From the NCBI GenBank assembly GCA_964428895.1, contig CAYRZU010000007.1, positions 1 through 64,000 on the forward strand: 64,000 nucleotides of DNA, given 5' to 3'. Shown in pieces: positions 35,201 to 43,136 of the stretch. Source of the DNA: HyVt-337 sp964428895. GTDB taxonomy: Bacteria; Planctomycetota; Phycisphaerae; SM23-33. A model generated the notes under the pieces. It was given only the letters and a program-made list of their open reading frames with translations. It was not told the DNA's origin and made no database searches. Position 1 is the stretch's first letter; every line of letters starts with the position of its first letter. Made by a program: the position numbers and the translations under genes.

Positions 35201-36262
35201 GTGGACGGCCGACCTGTCGCCCTGGACTACTGGGTCGGCGACCCGCCCGCCGAGCCGGCCCCCGGCGCCGCAGCCGCGATTGGCTTCGATGGCGAGGCCG
35301 CCTGGGCCCTCACCAGCCCTCACGCGCGGCGGAGCTTCGTCTGCCAATGGGATGCCGATCCGCGCGTCGACCCCGAGCCCGTACCGGCCGGGCCGGTCGT
35401 CGAAATGGTCGGCCATGACGTTATCTACGACGGCCATCGATATCGCGCGTTCGATCAACCAACCACCTGGCCGGAAGCCATGGCCATATGTCGCCAACTC
35501 GGCGGCGACCTAGTTACCATCGACAGCGAGGCCGAGAACCAAGCGGTCACCTTGCTGGTCGGCGACCGTCGCTATTTCATCGGCGCGACCGACGAAGCCG
35601 AGGAAGGCTACTGGCAGTGGGTGGACGGCCGACCGGTCGAATACGCCGCCTGGGCCGACGGCGAGCCCAACAACATGGGCGGACAGCAGCACGTGGCCCT
35701 GATCGGTCACGTCGCGCCCCACGCCTGGGACGATCTCAATCCCGCCGAGCCGATCGGCTTTATCTGCGAATGGTCGGACGCGTCCGCCCAGCCCCCGGAT
35801 GCACCCGGCCCGCTGCCCGTCGACACCACGGGTGCTTTCAAATTCGGCGAACACTGGTACAAGGTTTTCTACGAGGCCGTCACCTGGAACGAAGCTCGCG
35901 CCGCCTGCGATCGCCTGGGCGGGCGGTTGACCCGTGTCGAAGACGAACCCACGCGCGAATTGGTCCGGATGCTGGCGCGGCCAGACCGACCCTTGTGGAT
36001 CGGCGCGTCTCGACCCGACAAGGTCCTCCCCTGGGTCTGGACCGATGGCACCGTGATCGAAAGCTGGGAGACGCCCAATGGGACCGACGAGCTCATCGCC
36101 GCCGTCGTCGGTTTGGCCAGAGACGGCCGTTGGCAGATCGTCGTCGGGTCCAAGAGGCACGGCTCCGTCTGCCAGTGGAACACCGACCCCAGCGCAACCA
36201 CCCGGCCCGACCCGGCCCCGGAGAGCACCCATGACCCCGCCGAACAGCCCCCAACAGATTGA
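32249..36262 (+). CDS. Large secreted protein with three C-type-lectin-like domains
   Basis: 1337 residues from ATG 32249; the signal peptide is about residues 1-27 (VAVALVLSVLALAPTASA). Residues 30-520 are alpha-helical, TPR-like, without a clear motif. About 530-710 look like a beta-sandwich (LFGYEGWLSRWHAVVLDG), about 755-880 like a jacalin-like or WD-type segment. Three C-type-lectin-like domains follow at about 918-1038, 1051-1175 and 1196-1310, each with the WVG/FIGA/WIGA strand, the Trp-Asp/Glu region and the closing CQW or CEW. The second has DGEPNN, an EPN-type Ca2+ and mannose-binding motif; the other two lack it. Likely an extracellular glycan-binding or adhesion protein. Confidence 0.85.
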   Translation: MRGLKTSVAVALVLSVLALAPTASAAGPATAADLADQRQAIWSAELLAAYAAAESDPPEPWDADARAFLANIARWLAADADLPRAVPAATLEAAGRTLLANGCDNPAIWGAYGLVLAKQGLYGEAAAILAEAIAATDDLAAADLLRGLLAGAQSEAMKRLGEPDLATHYIRQASSHFARALGQTYARDDHQRAVLQLIRRHWFDALPVDGKWIFLQRCEDRNDTPVWTFRMLGGLYLAANADVVIDQSLAPAGGGEVAAQPGWQAMSVFAAALDDRADRPEAAAEILRLVAHRLVLSSVDPGAIFTRGAAAQRDYRPIYANFAAARESLSLWRDYDKTADALSIFAAYCLRSGYNSAAPTLTYPLILQAGQLRGRGARASLNQPANQDSMDRLTAGYAAEDLDAPVAARVRLIAAAAAFARGQWPQARAQLDAIPHLTDHSEMIDQILGVFNMPAAAVVGRIYAETSDHADALADARRQVRAEEYDQAVASLHAIAAQNHDNGWVMAYLRHAVRHVLITRDLKAGGWVSIAPFPDQRYWRTDRGRAWVDSTGDWVADPKAGPTAAVCTTPFGPRVELRADVDLGPDHAGATALLFGYEGWLSRWHAVVLDGKTQSLDVRRCWPAPRPNTLTAGLEAVSRVNLLLDRGEITLYVNDKAVVSGWRPGPWRTDLLALMGLAVGSAGADQPLARARNVQVRRLPDDATGDNRDATSDPVAPIDPTFAGYDDLPTTDQQNRTVVAGAADGDEASDHCPGPGWLAGLRIAITSDSTGPGVEAVEPVYQTPIGLRNGRRFGQGRAPLVDVLARDGFALGGLVVHGHDGVTGLQAIFLRINADGTLDAGTRYHSQLYGRPSDAPQQLGVDGRAVMGIVGRVGPDLRAIGLITTDAPNIAGQTIRPPLGLGLVAPAKPNLVPIGDTVTELNGLYYRHVDLPVSLAEAQRRCEALGGRLAIADSRALSNFLFGLADGQPCWVGVTRTAAGAWQGVDGRPVALDYWVGDPPAEPAPGAAAAIGFDGEAAWALTSPHARRSFVCQWDADPRVDPEPVPAGPVVEMVGHDVIYDGHRYRAFDQPTTWPEAMAICRQLGGDLVTIDSEAENQAVTLLVGDRRYFIGATDEAEEGYWQWVDGRPVEYAAWADGEPNNMGGQQHVALIGHVAPHAWDDLNPAEPIGFICEWSDASAQPPDAPGPLPVDTTGAFKFGEHWYKVFYEAVTWNEARAACDRLGGRLTRVEDEPTRELVRMLARPDRPLWIGASRPDKVLPWVWTDGTVIESWETPNGTDELIAAVVGLARDGRWQIVVGSKRHGSVCQWNTDPSATTRPDPAPESTHDPAEQPPTD

Positions 36263-36413
36263 CATCGATACCGACCTGACGGTCTGCCCCGAATGCGACT
36301 ACACCAACGGCTTTCACGTCACCTTCCTCCGTAATGATGACGGCAAGCTGAAGATCATCCTGGTCTGCCCAAGTTGCTCGGCCAAGTTTGACATAGGCTG
36401 GACGACAACATGA
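36231..36413 (+). CDS. Small zinc-ribbon protein
   Basis: 60 residues. CPECDY and CPSCSAKF give two CxxC knuckles about 28 residues apart, a typical zinc ribbon. It starts within the last 32 bp of the lectin gene in another frame and its TGA overlaps the exonuclease ATG (ATGA). The position suggests coexpression with exonuclease III. Function unknown. Confidence 0.7.
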   Translation: MTPPNSPQQIDIDTDLTVCPECDYTNGFHVTFLRNDDGKLKIILVCPSCSAKFDIGWTTT

Positions 36414-37174
36414 AGATCGTCACCTGGAACGTCAACTCCGTTCGCTCGCGACTGGAACGACTGCTGGCGTTGCTGGCCCGTGACCAGCCGGATGTGGTCT
36501 GCCTGCAAGAACTCAAGTGCGTTGAGGATGACTTCCCCGCCGACGCCATCGCCGCGGCCGGCTACTCTTCGGCCGTCTACGGGCAGAAGACTTACAACGG
36601 CGTGGCCATCCTGTCGCGCAAGAAGCTCATCGGCGTTACGCGGGGCTTTGGCGATGACGATCCCCAGGCCCGCTTCATTGCCGGCAAGCTGGGCAAGCTT
36701 CACATCGCCAGCGCCTATGTCCCCAACGGCCGAGAGGTCGGATGCGAACATTGGGCCTACAAGCTGCACTGGCTCACCAGGCTGCGTGAATGGTTGGACG
36801 AAGTCGCCGGGCCCGCCGCGCCCGTCGTCGTCTGCGGCGATTTCAACGTAGCCCGAGACGATCTCGATGCCGCCAATCCCGACAAATGGCAGGACACCGT
36901 TCTCTGTCACGCCGACGGCCGAGCCGCTTTGCGGGCGCTGCTCGACTGGCCCTTGGTGGATGTCTTCCGAGACCACCACCCCGACGGTGGCGTATTCACC
37001 TGGTGGGACTACCGACGCTTGGCCTTTCCCAAGAACAACGGCCTGCGGATCGACTACGTCCTGGCCACGCCTACGCTGGCCAAGCTCTGCACCGATGCCC
37101 AGGTCGATCGCAACGAGCGCAAGGGTGAGAAGCCCTCCGACCACGCCCCGGTCATCGCGACCTTTGACCTCTAG
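36410..37174 (+). CDS. xthA: Exodeoxyribonuclease III
   Basis: 254 residues, full length. MKIVTWNVNSVRSR, LQELK, YVPNGRE, the catalytic Asp/Asn in CGDFNVA, RIDYVLATP and SDHAPV are the ExoIII signature and metal/catalytic residues. It acts as an AP endonuclease and 3'-5' exonuclease in base excision repair. Translation is probably coupled to the zinc ribbon. Confidence 0.95.
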   Translation: MKIVTWNVNSVRSRLERLLALLARDQPDVVCLQELKCVEDDFPADAIAAAGYSSAVYGQKTYNGVAILSRKKLIGVTRGFGDDDPQARFIAGKLGKLHIASAYVPNGREVGCEHWAYKLHWLTRLREWLDEVAGPAAPVVVCGDFNVARDDLDAANPDKWQDTVLCHADGRAALRALLDWPLVDVFRDHHPDGGVFTWWDYRRLAFPKNNGLRIDYVLATPTLAKLCTDAQVDRNERKGEKPSDHAPVIATFDL

Positions 37175-37212
37175 GCGGGCCGGCGTTAAGCTCTCGGCCC
37201 CGAGGGCATCCG

Positions 37213-38169
37213 ATGCGGGCGAAACGCCAAATGCAATTCTATCCGTGGGTGTGGGTGGGCCTGTCACTGTGGCTGGCCGCCGGCTGCACGCGCCCGGCCC
37301 CCTACGGCCGGCCGAAACTGATCGGCGAACTGGCCGACCAGCGCATTCACGAAAGCTCCGGCTTGGCCGCCAGCCGCCGCACGCCCGGCGTGCTGTGGAC
37401 CCACAACGACTCCGGCAATCCACCCCAGCTATTCGCCATCGATACCCAAGGCCAGGCCCTGGCCACCGTCGCCATCACCGGCGAGAGGGTCAAGAACGTC
37501 GACTGGGAGGACATCTGCTCCTACCAACTCGACGGCCAGCCCTTCCTGCTGATCGCCGACATCGGTGACAACACCGCCCAACGCAAGCGCTGCCAGCTCT
37601 ACATTATCCCCGAGCCGCAGATCGACCCGACCCAACTCGGCCAGACGCTCTCGGCGGAGGTCCAGGCAACCGTTGTCATTCGCTTCCCTGACGGCCCGCG
37701 CAACTGTGAAGCCGTCGCCGTAGACGCCTCTGCTCGGAAGAGACAAGGAATCTACCTGGCCAGCAAGAGCGTCATCGGCCTTTCCAACGTCTACCGAGTC
37801 GTTCTCCCAGCCAGCGACTACCGGGGAGAATTGGCCGCTGTCGTGGGCGGGAGCATGACGCGGATGCCGGGCTCGACCTTTGCGCCCAGCCGCATCGCTG
37901 CCCCCTGGGTCCCCATGGTCACCGCCATGGACATCTCCCCGGACGGCCGACGCGCCGTGCTGGCCACCTACGACCGCGCTTACGAGTACACCCGCAACGA
38001 CGACGAAACCTGGGGTGACGCATTTTCTCGGAGCGGCCGACCGATTACACTGCCCCCACGTCGCCAGGGAGAAGCGATCTGCTACAGCCACGACGGCCGA
38101 CGCCTGTACCTGACCAGCGAGCACTTACCGGCCCCGCTATGGATGCTGCCGGTGATTGAAGATGAGTGA
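37213..38169 (+). CDS. Lipoprotein, beta-propeller-like, unknown function
   Basis: 318 residues, with GAGGG before the ATG. A lipobox ends at Cys25 (LWLAAGC). The domain opens with ELADQRIHESSGLAAS and LWTHNDSGN, which recur in a family of secreted bacterial proteins with a predicted six-bladed propeller. It has ADIGDN and EGxAI-type motifs (NCEAVAV, QGEAICY). Perhaps binds or cleaves an extracellular ligand; no catalytic site is evident. Confidence 0.75.
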   Translation: MRAKRQMQFYPWVWVGLSLWLAAGCTRPAPYGRPKLIGELADQRIHESSGLAASRRTPGVLWTHNDSGNPPQLFAIDTQGQALATVAITGERVKNVDWEDICSYQLDGQPFLLIADIGDNTAQRKRCQLYIIPEPQIDPTQLGQTLSAEVQATVVIRFPDGPRNCEAVAVDASARKRQGIYLASKSVIGLSNVYRVVLPASDYRGELAAVVGGSMTRMPGSTFAPSRIAAPWVPMVTAMDISPDGRRAVLATYDRAYEYTRNDDETWGDAFSRSGRPITLPPRRQGEAICYSHDGRRLYLTSEHLPAPLWMLPVIEDE

Positions 38170-38181
38170 ACGGAGTCTGCC

Positions 38182-39369
38182 ATGAAGTATGTCATCGTCA
38201 TTCCGGACGGCTTGGCCGACCAGCGCCTGGATGAGCTGGGCAAGATGACGCCGCTCGAGGCGGCCGAAACGCCCAACATCGACTGGCTCGGCGCGAACGG
38301 CCGACTTGGCACGGTCGCCTACAGCGACAAGCGTCACCCGGTCGGCCGGGCCCAGGCCCTGCTAACGCTGCTGGGCTATGACATGCGGCGCACGCCCATC
38401 GGCAGCGCCGCCCTGGAGGCCCTGGGCGCCGGCCTCGACGACGCCGCCACCGACCATTTCTACCACTGCAACCTGGTAACCGTCACCGACCGCGTCCTGA
38501 TCGACGCCGCCGCCGGGAGAATCTCCGACTCCGAAGCCCAAGCCGTCGTCGCCTTGCTCAACGAACACCTCGCGCCCGGGCGTCTAACGTTCCACTACGG
38601 TCGGCAGCATCGCCACCTGATGAACACGCCGGAGGCGCTGGATGTCCAGACCACCTGCCCGTATGAGGTTCAAGGCAAGTCCATCCGCCGTGGCCGCGTC
38701 AGGGGCACAGACGCCGAGCGACTCCAGGAGATTATGGACCTCGCCGCGGCGGCCCTGGCCGACCACGAGATCAACGCCATCCGCCGTGAACTGGGCGAAA
38801 GCCCCATCACCGGCGTGTGGCTATGGGGAGAAGGGCCGTTAACGCCCCTGCCTAGCTTCGCCGACCGAACCGGCCTGAGCGGCGCGATGGTCAGCCTCGA
38901 TCCGTTGGCGGTCGGCGTCGCCCGCCATATCGGTTGGGATGTGGTCGACATCGACGCTCAAGATCACTACACTGACGCGGCTATGGCGGCCCTGGCGGGA
39001 AGCGCCGTTGAGGCCGTCGACACCTACGACGTGGTGTGCATTCACACGGCCTGGCCGGATGCGGCGGCCCTGGCCGGAGACCTTCGCGGCAAGTTGGAGG
39101 CCACGGAATCACTCGATCGACACGTGATCGGCGACCTGCTGAGGCGCCTGCGGAAAGTCGAGCCGAGCTGGCGATTGCTGATCGCCCCGGCCCAGACCAC
39201 TGGGGCGGTCTCCCGGCAGCGGACGGCAGCGCCCGCCCCGTTCGTGCTGACCGGCCAAGGCGTGGAGAGCGTGCTTCACAAGCCGTTCTATGAAGCAACG
39301 GCCCAGGCGGCCGACCTGCAGATCAAGCGGGCCTGGGAACTGATGGAGTTTGTTCTAACGGTGAGATAG
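38182..39369 (+). CDS. ApgM-family (cofactor-independent phosphoglycerate mutase) homologue, catalytic residues lost
   Basis: 395 residues, aligned to ApgM along its length (IPDGLADQ, TPLEAAETPNIDWL, LLGYD, EALGAGL, AGRISD, WLWGEGPLTPLPSF, GWDVVD). The active site is gone: the nucleophile motif GSD is GRA (Arg56, Ala57), the DEAGH metal motif is DAAAL (293-297), ADHSTP is APAQTT (335-340), and the late H(S/T)xDPVP is R-TAAPAP. The first Asp (IPDG) stays. ApgM relatives serve as phosphoglycerate mutase or, near threonine genes, as homoserine kinase. Here aspartate kinase follows after 2 bp, which points to the threonine/lysine pathway, but by sequence it should not be an active phosphatase-superfamily enzyme. 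Confidence 0.85.
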   Translation: MKYVIVIPDGLADQRLDELGKMTPLEAAETPNIDWLGANGRLGTVAYSDKRHPVGRAQALLTLLGYDMRRTPIGSAALEALGAGLDDAATDHFYHCNLVTVTDRVLIDAAAGRISDSEAQAVVALLNEHLAPGRLTFHYGRQHRHLMNTPEALDVQTTCPYEVQGKSIRRGRVRGTDAERLQEIMDLAAAALADHEINAIRRELGESPITGVWLWGEGPLTPLPSFADRTGLSGAMVSLDPLAVGVARHIGWDVVDIDAQDHYTDAAMAALAGSAVEAVDTYDVVCIHTAWPDAAALAGDLRGKLEATESLDRHVIGDLLRRLRKVEPSWRLLIAPAQTTGAVSRQRTAAPAPFVLTGQGVESVLHKPFYEATAQAADLQIKRAWELMEFVLTVR

Positions 39370-39371
39370 TC

Positions 39372-40676
39372 ATGAGCGTTGTGGTAATGAAATTCGGCGG
39401 CACGAGCGTGGCCGACGCCGACAAGATTCGCCACGCTGCGGATCGCGCCATTCAGTTCCACCGCAAAGGCGACCAGGTCGTGATGGTGGTCTCGGCGATG
39501 GGCAAGAGCACCGACGGGCTGATCGACCTGGCCCGCCAGATCACCGCCAACCCGCCGCGGCGGGAAATGGACCAACTGCTGTCGACCGGCGAGCAGGTCA
39601 CCATCGCCCTGATGGCTATGGCCTTGCAGGCCAAGGGCGTCGATGCGGTGAGCATGACCGGCGCCCAGGTCCGGCTGATTACCGACGAGGTCCACACCCG
39701 CGCCCGCGTCAAGAGCATCGACGCCGAGAAGATCCGAACCCACCTACGGGCCAAGCGCATTGTGGTGGTCGCGGGGTTCCAGGGCATCACGCCGGACGGG
39801 CAGACCACCACGCTCGGCCGCGGCGGCTCCAACGTCTCCATGGTCGCGTTGGCGGCGGCCTTGGGCGGCTCGTGCGAGAACTTCACGGATGTCGACGGCA
39901 TCTTCACCTCCGACCCGCGTGTGGTGCCCAACGCCCGCAAGATCAACCGCATCAGCTATGAAGAAATGCTGCAGATGGCCCAACTGGGCGCAGCGGTCCT
40001 GCAGGACCGCGCGGTCGAACTGGCCATGCACTACAACGTCCCCATTCACGTGCGTAACAGCAATCACAACCGCAAAGGAACCATGATCGTGCCTGCCAAC
40101 GAAGCCATGGAACGCATCGTCGTCGTCGGGGCGGCCCTCAAAGAGAAGCTCGGCCGCGTCACCCTCTTCCGCACGCCCAACAAGCCCGGCATCGTCGCCA
40201 AGATCTTCCAGGTCGTCGCCGACCACAACATCATCGTCGACGACATCATCCAAACCAGCGTCGACGCCAAGACCGCCACGGTCTCCTTCACCATCGACCT
40301 GACCGACCTGCCCGACACCAAGAAGGTCGTCAACGAACTGTCCCGCACGCTCAAATGCAAGGCCGTCTACGAGGATCACCTCGCCAAGGTCTCCATCATC
40401 GGCGGCGGCATGCGCACCCACGCGGGCGTGGCCTTTAAGATGTTCACCGCCCTGGGCGCCGCCAAGATCAACATCGAGAACATCACCACCAGTGAGATCA
40501 AGGTCTCCTGCATGATCGACAGTCGGGACGGCAAGAAGGCCCTGCGCACCGTCCACGACGCGTTCGGGCTCGGCCGCGGCCAATACATCCACGAGCCGCG
40601 CGTCTCCGCCAAAGCCGCCAAGAAGAAGGCAAAGAAGAAGACGGCTAAGAAGAAGACCACCAAGCGGAAGAAATAG
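39372..40676 (+). CDS. lysC: Aspartate kinase with Lys-rich tail
   Basis: 434 residues. KFGGTSV (ATP/phosphate), STGEQVT, DVDGIFTSDPRVVPNA, and two C-terminal ACT domains (from about residue 265: LFRTPNKPGIVAKIF, and 345-405) show a regulated aspartate kinase, the first step to Lys, Met and Thr. The motif normally GRGGSD reads GRGGSN with Asn154. The last ~20 residues are Lys/Ala/Thr-rich (AKKKAKKKTAKKKTTKRKK). It starts 2 bp after the ApgM-like gene, so the two are almost certainly cotranscribed. A terminator follows. Confidence 0.93.
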   Translation: MSVVVMKFGGTSVADADKIRHAADRAIQFHRKGDQVVMVVSAMGKSTDGLIDLARQITANPPRREMDQLLSTGEQVTIALMAMALQAKGVDAVSMTGAQVRLITDEVHTRARVKSIDAEKIRTHLRAKRIVVVAGFQGITPDGQTTTLGRGGSNVSMVALAAALGGSCENFTDVDGIFTSDPRVVPNARKINRISYEEMLQMAQLGAAVLQDRAVELAMHYNVPIHVRNSNHNRKGTMIVPANEAMERIVVVGAALKEKLGRVTLFRTPNKPGIVAKIFQVVADHNIIVDDIIQTSVDAKTATVSFTIDLTDLPDTKKVVNELSRTLKCKAVYEDHLAKVSIIGGGMRTHAGVAFKMFTALGAAKINIENITTSEIKVSCMIDSRDGKKALRTVHDAFGLGRGQYIHEPRVSAKAAKKKAKKKTAKKKTTKRKK

Positions 40677-40700
40677 GTTCGGTCTACGAACGACCCCCCA

Positions 40701-40753
40701 AGCCCCGACGGCGCGTCTTGTCCCGGACAAGTCGCACCGTTGGGGCTCTTTCA
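40701..40753 (+). terminator. Rho-independent terminator after lysC
   Basis: AGCCCCGACGG pairs with CCGTTGGGGCT (one G-U) around an inner CTTGTCCCGGACAAG hairpin, followed by CTTTCATT. Confidence 0.75.
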
Positions 40754-40791
40754 TTGTCAATGCGCGGGGTCCTGCCTTACCCTAACCGGTC

Positions 40792-41427
40792 ATGCCTCGC
40801 CAACACCCCAAGCTCACAGACACGCAGCGCCGCCGGCGCTACTTGATCCGCCGGCTGACGAGGCTGCTCCTGATCGTCGCCGCCGTCGCGGCGGTGGCGG
40901 TCGCGGATCGCTGCGGCGTTTTCGGCCGACAGCCCACCGCCGACCGGGCTGCCTACGACGGCCGTACGGTCACGTGTGTGAAGGTCGTTGACGGCGACAC
41001 GCTCGACGTGGACCTCCCCAACGGCCGCCACGCAACCACCCGCATTCGCCTCTGGGGGGTGGACACGCCCGAGACCGTCAAGGAGGACACCCCCGTCCAA
41101 CACTTCGGCCCGGAGGCAACGGCCCTGACCAAGCAACTCGTCCTGGACAAGCCCGTCACGCTTCGCCTCGAGCCCAACGGCAACACACGCGGCAAGCACG
41201 GGCGACTGCTCGCCTACGTGATCCTTCCTGACGGGCGAATGCTCAACCGCGTGTTGCTCGAGACCGGCCACGCCTACGCCGACCCCCGCTACGACCACCA
41301 CCTCCGCGGCGAATTCCTCGACCTTCAAAATCGCGCCCGCAAGAAGCGGCTAGGCCTCTGGGCCTCCGTCACGCCAGCCGACCTCCCCTACTACTGGCGC
41401 GACAAGCTAGAGTTGCCCGACCGGTGA
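40792..41427 (+). CDS. Membrane-anchored thermonuclease-family (SNase-like) protein
   Basis: 211 residues. A basic start and one helix (about residues 26-42, LLLIVAAVAAVAVAD) precede an SNase domain: VVDGDTLDVDLP, the Arg in RIRLWGVDTPET (Arg and Asp ligands of micrococcal nuclease), then KHGRLLAYV and ETGHAYAD. SNase cleaves DNA and RNA with Ca2+. The anchor suggests a role at the outside of the membrane. No strong ribosome binding site. The NYN gene starts 7 bp later. Confidence 0.88.
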   Translation: MPRQHPKLTDTQRRRRYLIRRLTRLLLIVAAVAAVAVADRCGVFGRQPTADRAAYDGRTVTCVKVVDGDTLDVDLPNGRHATTRIRLWGVDTPETVKEDTPVQHFGPEATALTKQLVLDKPVTLRLEPNGNTRGKHGRLLAYVILPDGRMLNRVLLETGHAYADPRYDHHLRGEFLDLQNRARKKRLGLWASVTPADLPYYWRDKLELPDR

Positions 41428-41434
41428 CGGCCCT

Positions 41435-41911
41435 ATGCCCTACCTGATTGATGGGAACAACTTGATTCATGCGTTGATGGAGGTCGGCCCGGCCGTCGAG
41501 CGTGTGGGGCTGTGTGCGGTGTTGGCCAAGGCCTTGCCGGCGGGGGAGGATGTTTGCGTGGTCTTCGACGGGCCGCACCCGGAGATGGGCTTCCCGGCCG
41601 AATTGGCCGAGCGGGTGGAGGCGATTTTCACGCCCGGTCACCCGGCCGACGAGACGATCATCGCCCGCATTGCCGCCAACAGCGCCCCGCGCCGCCTAAC
41701 GGTCGTCAGCAGCGATCGCGAAATCCGCCGGGCCGCCACCCGCCGCCGTTGCCAGTCCGTCTCAAGCGAGGACTTCGCCCAGACCCTCTGCCACTTACTC
41801 GACAAGGCCGACACCCCCGGGCGGCCCGGCCCCGAGCCCAAAGAGAAGCGCCACGGCCTGTCCGAGGAGCAAACCGACGACTGGCTGCGCTACTTCGGCC
41901 TGAAGGACTGA
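41435..41911 (+). CDS. NYN-domain (YacP-like) RNase
   Basis: 158 residues. MPYLIDGNNLIHA is the NYN/PIN-like opening with its metal Asp; VCVVFDGPHPEMG and VVSSDREIRRAA give the other acidic positions. The YacP/Rae1 family cleaves mRNA at the ribosome in Bacillus; the role here is inferred. It is 7 bp after the nuclease gene, so both are likely in one transcript. Confidence 0.85.
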   Translation: MPYLIDGNNLIHALMEVGPAVERVGLCAVLAKALPAGEDVCVVFDGPHPEMGFPAELAERVEAIFTPGHPADETIIARIAANSAPRRLTVVSSDREIRRAATRRRCQSVSSEDFAQTLCHLLDKADTPGRPGPEPKEKRHGLSEEQTDDWLRYFGLKD

Positions 41912-42023
41912 CCGCCAGCCCTTAGTTCCGGGGGACTTACGGCCTCTGCCGGCGTTTTCACATCAATTTCGGCCTCTCTGACAGCGATTACCTACTGGAC
42001 GAAACAGGTAGTCACCGTCTGTC

Positions 42024-43136
42024 ATGAGATCGACACGCACATTCTCTGGGTGTCTCACGGCCGGGCTGATGCTCGCGCTGACGGCCGCGGCCGCCGCCGA
42101 GCCCATCGACGCTTGGACGGCCGGCCCGCTCTACGCGTCGCCGACGCCGGACCTGCGCCGCCGACTGCTGCTAGGCCCGGTGCAGTTGACGTGGCTGCGG
42201 CCGCGCAAATCGATGCGACCGGTCTTCGCGCCTCCGGAGCTGAGAGGCCCGCTGCTGGTCCGGTCGACCTATGCGGCTCCTAAATCGCTCAATCCGGCGC
42301 CGCCGGCGCCTCGGATCGATCTGGCCGGGCCGCCGCCGCCGACCGTTACGCTTCACACCTCGACCGACGTGGTGCCCTTCGAGACCTTGGCCGTTCATTT
42401 GCCGTTGCTTCGGCCCGCCCTGGAGGCCACACGCCCCGTGGCCGGCGCGCCGAACACGCTGGGGGCTGAGAGAATCGGCCCGGGCGAGCATAGCCCGACC
42501 GACCAGCCGCTTCAGTTAGCCGATGATCGCGGCGACCTGATCATCGCGCCGCCGCTGGAGGCGGACGTGCGCTATGTGCTGCTCAAAGGCGGCCAAGTTA
42601 AGGGCCAGGCCCTGACCGTCCGCCAGCCCGGGACCAAACTGGAACTGGACAACGTGCTGCTGACGGTCCAGGGCGCTGCGACGGTCAAACAGAACGCCGA
42701 AGTGGTCACGCACATCCGCCGGCGGTCGGCCGGGCTGGATCTGACCGGTCAGACCGAGTTGGACCTGACCGGCGGACGATTGATCGTCCTGTTCCACGAT
42801 CATCCGGAGGGCACGGGCCTGCACTGGGGCCTGCGGGCAGCCGGCGACCGGAGAGATTCCCTCCGCGACCAAATCGAAGCCGGCGAACTCATCGTGGCCG
42901 CCGTCCGAAACGGCGGTGCCGTCGACGCCGAGCCGCTGCTGATCTTTGACGGACAGTTCACCTATCTGACCATCGATAAACCCGTCTACGACGACCCCAT
43001 ATGCTCTTTTGGGTACGTCAAGACCCCCGTGCCCGAGCCTGGCCTTGTGGGGCTGCTAGCCACCGGGGGGCTGGCCCTGTTGCGACGACGTCGACGATCC
43101 GATCCTACCGGCCCGTCCCGCCGGACCCATGGTTAG
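42024..43136 (+). CDS. Secreted protein with PEP-CTERM sorting tail
   Basis: 370 residues. N-terminal signal peptide (GLMLALTAAAAAEP). The middle is Pro-rich, with no enzyme motif. The C-terminus (residues 336-360) reads VPEPGLVGLLATGG, a hydrophobic helix and LLRRRRRS, a standard PEP-CTERM signal that exosortase (EpsH-type) processes at the envelope. No exosortase gene is in the window. It ends in a 4-nt stop overlap with the convergent lipoprotein gene. Confidence 0.82.
   Translation: MRSTRTFSGCLTAGLMLALTAAAAAEPIDAWTAGPLYASPTPDLRRRLLLGPVQLTWLRPRKSMRPVFAPPELRGPLLVRSTYAAPKSLNPAPPAPRIDLAGPPPPTVTLHTSTDVVPFETLAVHLPLLRPALEATRPVAGAPNTLGAERIGPGEHSPTDQPLQLADDRGDLIIAPPLEADVRYVLLKGGQVKGQALTVRQPGTKLELDNVLLTVQGAATVKQNAEVVTHIRRRSAGLDLTGQTELDLTGGRLIVLFHDHPEGTGLHWGLRAAGDRRDSLRDQIEAGELIVAAVRNGGAVDAEPLLIFDGQFTYLTIDKPVYDDPICSFGYVKTPVPEPGLVGLLATGGLALLRRRRRSDPTGPSRRTHG

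Noticed and set aside
32338..36200. Lectin gene as a set of several genes
   Set aside because: One continuous frame with a single signal peptide and no internal ribosome binding site.
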